DNA of 13,137 nt from Spirochaetaceae bacterium (GTDB taxonomy: Bacteria; Spirochaetota; Spirochaetia; SZUA-6; Bin103), in NCBI GenBank assembly GCA_026710565.1, contig JAPOQV010000527.1, forward strand, positions 1 to 13,137, given 5' to 3'. This document shows positions 7,072 through 13,137 of the stretch, one piece after another (position 1 is the stretch's first letter; every line of letters begins with the position of its first letter). A program made the translations under genes and the position numbers. The notes under the pieces are model-generated. The model saw only the letters and a program-made list of their open reading frames with translations. It searched no databases and was not told the origin of the DNA.

Positions 7072-7262
7072 CTATCCTCCACGATGGGTGTCGTGGTAGT
7101 GCTGCTCGGCAGCTCTCAGCCGGCGCCGGACCAAGACGAGATCCTGCTTCGGCGTCCGGGTGCCGCGCTTGGCCTTCTTCTGGAACGCGTGCAGGACGTA
7201 GACCGCGGTCTCGAACCTGACCGTGTAGACCGATACTCGCACAAGCCGGCTCCTGTCCAGTC
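7072..7262 (-). pseudogene. C-terminal remnant of a Gp49-like/HigB (RelE-superfamily) toxin
   Basis: Reading leftward from 7262, one frame gives V-R-V-S-V-Y-T-V-R-F-E, then T-A-V-Y-V-L-H-A-F-Q-K-K-A-K, then a basic helix (P-K-Q-D-L-V-L-V-R-R-R-L), ending at TAG 7074-7072. The Y-V-L-H-A-F-Q-K-K block is the hallmark of phage-derived Gp49-like toxins, where it sits past the middle of a roughly 110-residue protein. About half of the toxin, the N-terminal part, is missing: a stop in this frame and the start of the FG-GAP duplication lie exactly at 7262/7263. A GTG at 7242 could in principle start a 56-residue fragment. Four bases separate the stop from the antitoxin start, the usual toxin-antitoxin spacing. 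The remnant is expected to be inactive. Confidence 0.82.
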
Positions 7263-7895
7263 ATACGATTCACCGAACGGCTCGTTTCGTCGGAGTTCAG
7301 ATACGCCTTCGCTCTCTCCGCCGCCGACCTGACCGGCAGCCGCAGCCTTGACCTGGTCGCCGCCGACGCCGATCGGGGCCTCTACTGGTTCGAGAACGAC
7401 GGCGCCGGCAACTTCACCCGGCACGTCGTCCACCTGCGGACCAACGAGCTGCTGGAGCGACACGCCGTTGCCGACGTCAACGGCGACGGGAAGCCGGAGA
7501 TCGTGTCTCCCAAGGGCGCGGACCCGACGGGCACCCAACAGATCGTGTGGTACGAGAATGACGGCAGCCCCTGCATCGGCCCGTGGCCGAAGCACGTCAT
7601 CTCCGAGCACTTCCCCGGCGCTTTCGAGGCGATAGCCGCGGACCTCGACGGCGACGGCCAGGTCGAGGTGGTGGCCACCGCCTGGGGAGACCGCGGGCGC
7701 GTTGCGCTCTTCAAGCACAGGGGCGACCCCCGAGGATCCTGGGACATGCAGATCCTCAAAGACAACTGGGCCCACGCCAACATGGTTATCGTGGCCGACC
7801 TGGATGGCGATGGACGGCTGGACGTGGCCGCCTGCGCCGAGCGCGGCAGCAACGAGCTTCGCTGGTGGAGGAACGAAGGGCCTGCTACCGGGTGA
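7263..7895 (+). pseudogene. Truncated second copy of the FG-GAP/VCBS propeller gene
   Basis: One frame stays open from a stop at 7218-7220 to the TGA at 7893-7895 and matches the 5420-6544 gene. It lacks the first four codons including the start, and no ATG, GTG or TTG occurs before GTG 7503. The protein equivalents of residues 86-245 are missing: the frame goes from P-E-I-V straight to S-P-K-G-A-D-P. This is a clean 160-codon loss removing the third, fourth and fifth repeat units and leaving units 1, 2, 6 and 7. A product from GTG 7503 would be 130 residues with only two blades, so function is unlikely unless a fusion or non-standard start is used. It converges on the substrate-binding protein gene 66 bp away. 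Confidence 0.87.
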
Positions 7896-7896
7896 G
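7263..7896 (+). repeat. Direct repeat, internally deleted copy (pairs with 5432-6545)
   Basis: This copy aligns in two blocks with the upstream gene: 7263-7506 with 5432-5675 and 7508-7896 with 6157-6545. About 21 substitutions fall in about 633 aligned bases by eye. Around 14 of them are silent and seven residues change, all conservative or moderate (for example V to L, I to V, L to I, A to S). No indel other than the 480-bp gap was seen. Confidence 0.9.
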
Positions 7897-7902
7897 AACG
7901 AA

Positions 7903-7929
7903 GGAGGCGCCGCCGGTGCGGCAACCTCC
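7903..7929. terminator. Hairpin between convergent genes, possible bidirectional terminator
   Basis: GGAGG (7903-7907) pairs with CCTCC (7925-7929), and GCCGC (7909-7913) pairs with GCGGC (7918-7922) around a CGGT loop. A 1/2-nt internal bulge separates the two stems. It lies in the 66-bp gap between the convergent FG-GAP pseudogene and substrate-binding protein gene, where a terminator is expected. No T-run follows on either strand, so intrinsic termination is uncertain. Confidence 0.35.
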
Positions 7930-7961
7930 CTCGAAGTGCTCCTCGCCGCGCGAGAGCGGGC

Positions 7962-9905
7962 TCAGCTCTTGATGAACCAGGAGCTCCGCTGCGAGGGGAT
8001 GATCTCGCCCGGCATCGGCTCGGGAACGTTGCCGAGCCGGTTGTTCTGGATGTAACTGAACGACGTCTCCGCGTCCCACTCGAGGATGCCCAGCTCCCAC
8101 ATGTTGTCGGTGTGGATCGTGAACGCCTCGTCGTACAGCGCGAGCTGCTTCTCCGGGTCCGGCTCCGCGTAGATCTCGTTCTGGATCTCCCGCAACCGCT
8201 TGACGTCGTCCGGCGGCTCGACTCCCGACGCTCCGTCAGTGTTGAGCCAGCTCGACCACTCGGGCTCGGTCTCGAAGTTGCCGGCGAACAGGTTGGGGCT
8301 CATGATCGGCACCATCGGCGGGCCGACGTAGTAGCCGACGCGCAGCCGCATGTCCGCCTCGTCCGCCTCGTTGATCGCCGTATAGGCCGCCGCGTCCAGC
8401 GCCTTGACCGCGAGGTTGATGCCGACCTCGGCCCAGTAACCCCTGATCAGATCGCCGAGCTCGGGATTCTCCGGCGGCCACGACGGATGGTACAGGATGA
8501 ACTGCAGCGTGCTGCCGTCGGGACCGAGGCGGTTGCCGTCGCGGTCGCGGGCCGTCAGGCCGATCTCGTCGAGCATCGCGTTGGCCTTGTCCGGGTCATA
8601 TTCGATGAACTGCTTGAACATGTCGCGCTCGCCGTGGAAGGGCGGACCGGAGTTCGGGGCGAGCTGGCTGGGACTGTAGCGTCCGCCGAACAGCAGGCCG
8701 TTGATCTCGTCCCGGTTGATGGCGTGCGACAGCGCCACGCGGAAGTCCTTGTTGGCGTAGAGCGCCGCCTTTACCTCGTCGGACGTGGTGTGGTTGAAGT
8801 ACAGGGTCGAGTGGTTGCGCCACCAGGTGAAGGTCTTGACCGTGTAGCCGCCGCGTGACTCGTTCTCCTTCAGGAAGGTGAAGTTCTTGCCGGGATCCAG
8901 GAACGAGCCCAGGACGACGTCCTCCTCGCCCGCGACCACCTTGAGCAGCCACGCCTCCGTGTCGGAGATCAGCGGGCGCTCGACGCGGTCGATGTAGGGA
9001 AGCTGATTGCCCTCGGGATCGACCTTCCAGTAGTACGGGTTGCGCACCGCCGTCTGCACCGGCGCGGTCTTCGGGTCCTGGAACAGCCAGGGAGCCAGCG
9101 TGGGGCAGGCCGAGTCGTTGACGCCCTGCGACGGGTGCCCGACGCAGTCCTTGCTGTGATACAGCTCGGGCCAGCTCGAGAACCCCTCCTCCTTCACCAG
9201 CGCGTCCAGCTTGTCGCGGTCGGTGTAGGTCGGGTGGAACTGGCTCATGTAGTGCTTGGGCGAATACTGCGGCACGAAGTACATCCACCACGTGCCGATC
9301 ATGTCCACGAACGGGCTGTTGGGCAGGCTGAAGGTGAACGTCACCGTGTCGTCATCGACCCTGGACACGACCAGCAGCTCATTGTTGCGGGTGAAGTAGC
9401 TGATCGGCTCCGGAGTCAGCTCCTTGTTGCTGATCAGGTCCTCGTACCAGAACATGATGTCGTCGACCCCGAACGGCGCGCCGTCGCTCCAGCGCATGCC
9501 GGGCCGCAAGGTAAAGGTGATGGTGGTGCCGTCCTCCGACACGCTGAACTCCCTGGCGACGTTCGGCAGCGTGCTGAGCAGATCCGGGGAAACGACGGTG
9601 AGCGGCTCCTTGGTCATGACCCAGGCCAGCCAGTCGGACGCATCCAGGTTGCGTACCTGCTGCAGCGTCCCGCCGTAGGTGCCGATCTCGGCGACCTCCA
9701 GGACGCGGGGTGTCTCGGGCAGGCGTTCCTCGATCGGGGGCAGATCTCCGCTGGCTACCATGGAGGCCAGCCTCGGCGCCTCTCCGTAGTTCCCGCTGCG
9801 CACGGGCGCGCCGCTGGCGGCACTCCCTTCTTCCACCTCGCCGGCGGCAAAGCCCATGGTGGCGACCAGGGCAAGCCCAATAACGAGGGCAAACACGTTC
9901 CTCAT
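7962..9905 (-). CDS. Periplasmic peptide ABC transporter substrate-binding protein (SBP_bac_5 family)
   Basis: The product has 647 residues from ATG 9905. The frame opens nine codons earlier, but AAGGAGG at 9917-9911 with 5-nt spacing fixes this start. Residues 1-21 form a signal peptide (M-R-N-V-F, hydrophobic V-I-G-L-A-L-V-A-T-M-G-F-A-A) followed by an acidic stretch; there is no lipobox Cys. I-G-T-Y-G-G-T-L-Q (74-82) and W-S-D-G-A-P-F-G-V-D-D-I-M-F (139-152) are classical for family 5 (OppA/DppA-like) binding proteins, which capture oligopeptides or related solutes and deliver them to the membrane permease. The length is above the usual 500-550, in line with the longer subfamily often paired with permeases carrying a large periplasmic insert. 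It is last in the leftward operon, 98 bp after the OppF-like gene, with its own strong ribosome site for high expression. Confidence 0.92.
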   Translation of the reverse strand: MRNVFALVIGLALVATMGFAAGEVEEGSAASGAPVRSGNYGEAPRLASMVASGDLPPIEERLPETPRVLEVAEIGTYGGTLQQVRNLDASDWLAWVMTKEPLTVVSPDLLSTLPNVAREFSVSEDGTTITFTLRPGMRWSDGAPFGVDDIMFWYEDLISNKELTPEPISYFTRNNELLVVSRVDDDTVTFTFSLPNSPFVDMIGTWWMYFVPQYSPKHYMSQFHPTYTDRDKLDALVKEEGFSSWPELYHSKDCVGHPSQGVNDSACPTLAPWLFQDPKTAPVQTAVRNPYYWKVDPEGNQLPYIDRVERPLISDTEAWLLKVVAGEEDVVLGSFLDPGKNFTFLKENESRGGYTVKTFTWWRNHSTLYFNHTTSDEVKAALYANKDFRVALSHAINRDEINGLLFGGRYSPSQLAPNSGPPFHGERDMFKQFIEYDPDKANAMLDEIGLTARDRDGNRLGPDGSTLQFILYHPSWPPENPELGDLIRGYWAEVGINLAVKALDAAAYTAINEADEADMRLRVGYYVGPPMVPIMSPNLFAGNFETEPEWSSWLNTDGASGVEPPDDVKRLREIQNEIYAEPDPEKQLALYDEAFTIHTDNMWELGILEWDAETSFSYIQNNRLGNVPEPMPGEIIPSQRSSWFIKS

Positions 9906-9910
9906 ACGTT

Positions 9911-9917
9911 CCTCCTT
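9911..9917 (-). promoter_or_regulatory. Strong Shine-Dalgarno of the substrate-binding protein gene
   Basis: AAGGAGG on the minus strand lies 5 nt before ATG 9905. It decides the start over the longer open frame and is the strongest ribosome site in the operon, in keeping with binding proteins being needed in excess over the membrane components. Confidence 0.8.
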
Positions 9918-10003
9918 GCTTGAGAGGGGCATGAGGCCCCGTACCGGTCGCGCGAGCCGACTGCCCCGTCAACCGCCCATCCTGAGGGCGCGGTCCTACG
10001 GTG

Positions 10004-11035
10004 TCAAACCACGCCGGACAATTCGAGCTCCTCCGCGAAGTGGCAGGCGGCGACATGGGGATCGCCCCGATCCGCGCCGACTTCGACCAGCGGCGGCTCC
10101 TGCTCCCTGCAGATCGGCTGCGCGAAACGGCAGCGAGGATGGAAGTAGCAGCCGGACGGTGGATTCGCAGGATCGGCGATGTCGCCGCTCAGCAGGATGC
10201 GCTTGCTTCGAGAGCGGGGATCGGGCTTCGGCACCGCCGAGAACAGCGCCTCCGTGTAAGGGTGTTTCGGCATGGCGAACAGCCGGCGGGTGCTGGTCAG
10301 CTCGACGATCTTGCCGACGTACATCACCGCGATCCGCTCGCTGAAGTACTCGACCACCGCCAGGTTGTGGGCGATGAACAGGTAGGCGAAGTGGTGGTCC
10401 TGCTGGAGCTCCTGCAGCAGCTCCAGAATCTGCGCCTGCACCGACACGTCCAGGGCGGACACCGGTTCGTCGGCGACGATGAACTTGGGCATGAGGGCCA
10501 GGGCGCGCGCGATGGCGATGCGCTGGCGCTGCCCGCCCGAGAATGCATGCGGATAGCGCGTCATGTAGACCGGGTCCAGGCGGACCATGCGCAGCAACTC
10601 GGCCACGCGGTCCTCCATCTCGCGCCGGCCGCTCAGCGTCCCATGGATGACGAACGGCTCGGCGATCGTCTGCGCGATGGTCATGCGCGGATTGAGCGAT
10701 GAATAGGGGTCCTGGAAGATCATGCCCATCTGGGTCATGACCTCCTTGAGCTCGCGGCGCCCCAGCTCGGGCACGTTGACCGCGGCATCGCCGCCGTCCG
10801 CATGGAACAGCACCTGCCCGGAGGTGGGCTCCACCGCCCGCTGGATGCAGCGTCCGGTGGTCGTCTTCCCGCACCCGCTCTCACCCACCAGCGCCAGCGT
10901 CTCCCCGGCGTGCACGATGAAGCTCACGTCGTCGACCGCCTTGACGATGCCGGTCACCTGACGGCGGAGGCCGCGGGTGCGTTGAAAGTGCTTGATGAGG
11001 TTCCTGCCCTCCAGCAGCGGCTGCCGGTCGGCCAT
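10004..11035 (-). CDS. oppF: Oligopeptide/dipeptide ABC transporter ATP-binding protein, OppF/DppF-like
   Basis: The product has 343 residues from ATG 11035, which shares one base with the oppD stop (TGATG). It is a complete ABC ATPase: Walker A G-E-S-G-C-G-K-T (51-58), Q-loop Q108 in I-F-Q-D-P-Y-S-S-L-N-P, signature F-S-G-G-Q-R (165-170), Walker B F-I-V-A-D-E-P with E190, and H-loop H223. The C-terminal extension has H-P-Y-T-E-A-L-F and the Cys cluster C296-x5-C302-x6-C309, typical of OppF/DppF, where Cys residues can hold an iron-sulfur cluster. It pairs with the OppD-like subunit to power import. The same frame runs open upstream through oppD, but the coupling overlap and family length fix the start. 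Peptide versus other substrate (nickel, oligosaccharide) cannot be settled from the ATPase. Confidence 0.93.
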   Translation of the reverse strand: MADRQPLLEGRNLIKHFQRTRGLRRQVTGIVKAVDDVSFIVHAGETLALVGESGCGKTTTGRCIQRAVEPTSGQVLFHADGGDAAVNVPELGRRELKEVMTQMGMIFQDPYSSLNPRMTIAQTIAEPFVIHGTLSGRREMEDRVAELLRMVRLDPVYMTRYPHAFSGGQRQRIAIARALALMPKFIVADEPVSALDVSVQAQILELLQELQQDHHFAYLFIAHNLAVVEYFSERIAVMYVGKIVELTSTRRLFAMPKHPYTEALFSAVPKPDPRSRSKRILLSGDIADPANPPSGCYFHPRCRFAQPICREQEPPLVEVGADRGDPHVAACHFAEELELSGVV

Positions 11036-12090
11036 CACCCGTCTCCGCCGCCGGCGCCCGCTGAGTCGCTGTCCGCGGCGCCGTACAGGTAGCACGCCGT
11101 GCTGTGTCCCGCCCCCACCGCCAGCAGCGGCGGTGCATCCCCGTCGCACACGCCGGGGATGCAGTCGGGACACCGCGGATGGAACAGGCAGCCGTGCACG
11201 CGTTCGACGTGCGTGGGCACCGACCCCGCGATCGGCGTTATCTTCTGCGCCGCCCCCTCGCCCAGCTTCGGCACCGAGCCGAGCAGTCCGCGCGTGTACG
11301 GGTGCTTGGGCTGGTAGAAGATGTCGTCCACGGGGGCGGACTCCACCTCCTGGCCCAGGTACATGATCAGCACCGTATCGGCCAGCTCGGCGATCACCGC
11401 CAGGTCGTGGGTGATGATGATCAGCGCCATCCCCAATTCCTGCTGCAGGTCCTTGATCAGGTCCAGCACCTGCGCCTGGATCGTCACGTCCACCGCCGTG
11501 GTGGGCTCGTCGGCGATCAGCAGCCGGGGCCGGCACGACAGCGCCATGGCGATCATGGCGCGCTGGCGCATGCCACCGGAGAGATTGAAGGAATAGGAGT
11601 CGATGGTCGCTGCCGGCTGCGGCATGCCCACCCTGTTCAACATCTCGATCGCCGCGGCCCGCGCCTGCCGCTTGCTGACCCGCTGGTGCAGCATGATGGC
11701 TTCCATGATCTGATTGCCGACGGTGTGCATGGCCGAGAACGAGGTCATTGGCTCCTGAAACACCATCGCAATCTCGGCGCCGCGGATCTCGCGGATGGCG
11801 CTGCCTTGGGGGTCCAGGGTCACCAGGTCGACCCGGCCCTGGCTGGGAGAGTCGAACAGGATGCTGCCGGCCACGATCGCGCCGTTCTTGGGCACGATGC
11901 GCAGGATCGACTGGGTGGTGACGCTCTTGCCGCATCCGCTCTCACCGGCGATGCCCAGGGTCTCGCCCGGCGCGAGGTCGAAGCTCAGGCCGTCCACGGC
12001 CTTGACCGTGCCCTGGCGCGAGAAGAAGTGGGTCTGCAGGCCGCGGACGCTGAGCAGCGCGGCGTCCGGATCAGAGGTTCGGTCGGACAT
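11035..12090 (-). CDS. oppD: Oligopeptide/dipeptide ABC transporter ATP-binding protein, OppD/DppD-like
   Basis: The product has 351 residues from ATG 12090, overlapping the permease stop by one base. The motifs are complete: Walker A G-E-S-G-C-G-K-S (49-56), Q-loop Q112 in V-F-Q-E-P-M-T-S, signature L-S-G-G-M (170-174), Walker B L-L-I-A-D-E-P with E195, and H228. L-S-G-G-M-R-Q-R in place of the OppF-type S-G-G-Q-R-Q-R is the usual mark of the OppD subunit. The C-terminal H-P-Y-T-R-G-L-L and Cys-rich C301-x5-C307-x2-C310-x4-C315 block are as in OppD. The segment after the Q-loop reads S-F-S-A-M-H where S-L-N-P or similar is common, a mild variation. It forms the ATPase heterodimer with the downstream OppF-like protein. 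Confidence 0.93.
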   Translation of the reverse strand: MSDRTSDPDAALLSVRGLQTHFFSRQGTVKAVDGLSFDLAPGETLGIAGESGCGKSVTTQSILRIVPKNGAIVAGSILFDSPSQGRVDLVTLDPQGSAIREIRGAEIAMVFQEPMTSFSAMHTVGNQIMEAIMLHQRVSKRQARAAAIEMLNRVGMPQPAATIDSYSFNLSGGMRQRAMIAMALSCRPRLLIADEPTTAVDVTIQAQVLDLIKDLQQELGMALIIITHDLAVIAELADTVLIMYLGQEVESAPVDDIFYQPKHPYTRGLLGSVPKLGEGAAQKITPIAGSVPTHVERVHGCLFHPRCPDCIPGVCDGDAPPLLAVGAGHSTACYLYGAADSDSAGAGGGDG

Positions 12091-13137
12091 CAGACTGTGG
12101 CGTAGGGGTCGGCGGCGTCGCGCAGGCCGTCACCCAGGAAGTTGAACGCCAGAATGGAGACGATCACGGACAGCGCCGGGATCAGGAGCCAGGGCGCGTT
12201 GGCCAGGACCCGTATGGCCTGGGCGTCGCGCAGCAGCACGCCCCAGCTTATGGCCGGTGTCTGCAGCCCCAGGCCGATGAAGCTCAGCGCGGTCTCGCCC
12301 AGGATCATGCCGGGAACCGACAGGGTGAGCGAGGCGATGATGTAGCTGTACAGCGAAGGAAGCAGGTGGCGCGTGATGATGTAGCCGCGGTCGGCCACGT
12401 TGATCTGCGCCGCCACCACGAACTCCTCCTCCCGCACGGACAGGAACTTCCCGCGCACGACCCGCGCCAGCGACGTCCAGCCGACGAACGACAGGATGAC
12501 CACGATCGCGAAGTAGACTTTGGTCACGCTCCAGTGGGGCGGCAGCGCCGCGCTCAGGCCCATCCACAGCGGCAGGGTCGGGATCGACCGCAGGAACTCG
12601 ATCAGCCGCTGGATGATCACGTCCGGCGCGCCTCCCAGGTAGCCGGAGACGCCGCCCAGCACGATGCCCAGCACGAAGCTCAGCGCGATCCCCAGCAGTC
12701 CCACGGTCAGCGAGATGCGGCTGCCGTAGATGATGCGCGACAGCAGGTCGCGGCCCAGCGAATCCGCGCCGAACAGGTAGCCGCGTCCGCCCGCGAAGCC
12801 GAACACGTGAACGTCGGTCTCGAACAGCCCCCAGAGCTCGTACTCGTCACCGCGCACGAACAGCGCCAGCGGGTGGCGCCGCTCGGGGTCGATCGCGTAC
12901 TCCTTGCCGTAGGTGACCTCGTTGATGGTCTGCGTGAGGCCGTACACGAACGGGCGCAGGTGAACCCGCCCCTCCACGTCCACGAACCGCAGCCGCTGCG
13001 GCGGCTGCAGAATGCGGTCCTGATCAACCAGCCGGGGGTCGTAGGGGGCGACGAACTCGGCGAAAAAGGCGCCCATATAGAAGAGTCCCAGCACGCCCAG
13101 AGCGGCCACGGCGACGCGGTGGCGCAGGAACTTCCAG
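12090..13137 (-). CDS. oppC: Oligopeptide/dipeptide ABC transporter permease, OppC/DppC-like, N-terminus cut by window edge
   Basis: The frame is open from the TGA at 12092-12090 to the right edge, showing 348 residues. Although a GTG exists at 13109, the residues before it (W-K-F-L-R-H-R-V-A) are the conserved pre-helix lead of OppC proteins, so the real start lies beyond the window. Visible parts are a first membrane helix, E-F-V-A-P-Y-D-P, a periplasmic insert of roughly 90 residues (H-L-R-P-F-V-Y-G-L, F-V-R-G-D-E-Y), then F-G-A-D-S-L-G-R-D-L-L-S-R-I and the five-helix BPD_transp_1 core. The EAA-type loop E-E-F-V-V-A-A-Q-I-N-V-A-D-R-G couples to the ATPases. The extra periplasmic insert is seen in a subset of DppC-type permeases and may contact the binding protein. 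The OppB-like partner is expected immediately upstream, outside the window. Confidence 0.92.
   Translation of the reverse strand, partial: WKFLRHRVAVAALGVLGLFYMGAFFAEFVAPYDPRLVDQDRILQPPQRLRFVDVEGRVHLRPFVYGLTQTINEVTYGKEYAIDPERRHPLALFVRGDEYELWGLFETDVHVFGFAGGRGYLFGADSLGRDLLSRIIYGSRISLTVGLLGIALSFVLGIVLGGVSGYLGGAPDVIIQRLIEFLRSIPTLPLWMGLSAALPPHWSVTKVYFAIVVILSFVGWTSLARVVRGKFLSVREEEFVVAAQINVADRGYIITRHLLPSLYSYIIASLTLSVPGMILGETALSFIGLGLQTPAISWGVLLRDAQAIRVLANAPWLLIPALSVIVSILAFNFLGDGLRDAADPYATV

Noticed and set aside
7067..7273. 68-residue minus-strand open frame overlapping the toxin remnant
   Set aside because: It is in a different frame from the one that shows the conserved toxin block; its start falls in the duplicated FG-GAP sequence.
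5674..7332. 552-residue plus-strand open frame spanning both FG-GAP copies
   Set aside because: It is an out-of-frame reading of the FG-GAP gene that continues through intergenic DNA and antisense to the antitoxin; Arg/Gly/Pro-rich with no domain.
5432..7896. Composite mobile element bounded by the two FG-GAP copies
   Set aside because: No transposase, terminal inverted repeats or target-site duplications were seen at the repeat edges; simple duplication or recombination explains the layout better.
11104..12105. 333-residue plus-strand open frame
   Set aside because: It is the mirror of the OppD-like gene, which carries every ABC ATPase motif on the other strand.

Overview
The window is high-GC bacterial DNA with dense coding and short intergenic gaps (none over 300 bp). 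Its content suggests an environmental or host-associated bacterium living on glycans and peptides. The substrate-binding protein's N-terminus (hydrophobic stretch, then A-A-G-E-V-E-E-G, no lipobox Cys) resembles binding proteins I associate with spirochaetes. Sulfatase, family-10-like glycosidase-type and Rpn genes also occur in planctomycetes and other sponge or marine symbionts. Taxonomy is therefore a guess.

Layout, left to right. (1) 1-1092, minus: type I sulfatase with a C-x-P-S-R motif, cut by the left edge. (2) 1265-1860, plus: complete HigB/HigA toxin-antitoxin pair in a one-base TGATG-type overlap, followed by a large TIM-barrel glycosidase-like protein at 1857-3668 that can start inside the higA stop codon. 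(3) 3772-4770, minus: Rpn/YhgA-like PD-(D/E)XK nuclease with a 12-bp tandem repeat in its 3' part. (4) 4986-5411, plus: SRPBCC (AHSA1-like) protein, followed 8 bp later by an FG-GAP/VCBS protein at 5420-6544 with seven repeat units, which I read as a seven-bladed beta-propeller.

(5) 6546-7896 is a rearranged patch. It holds an orphan XRE antitoxin (minus), the C-terminal remnant of its Gp49/RelE-like toxin, and directly abutting the remnant a second, damaged copy of the FG-GAP gene. That copy is about 96-97% identical in the aligned parts, has no start codon and has lost exactly 160 codons (three propeller blades) in frame. (6) 7962-13137, minus: an oligopeptide/dipeptide ABC transporter operon transcribed leftward, in the order permease (OppC-like, cut by the right edge), OppD-like ATPase, OppF-like ATPase, then the periplasmic substrate-binding protein. 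The first three overlap by single bases and the binding protein follows after 98 bp with its own strong Shine-Dalgarno.

The Opp cassette would import peptides, with the binding protein delivering substrate to a heteromeric permease (the second permease lies outside the window) driven by two ATPases. The sulfatase and glycosidase-like enzyme suggest use of sulfated or decorated glycans. The TA pairs, the Rpn gene and the duplicated propeller mark 1.1-7.9 kb as an accessory, recombination-prone stretch. I did not find a clear new defence or metabolic system. The most notable structure is the duplication junction that beheads a toxin gene and leaves its antitoxin intact.
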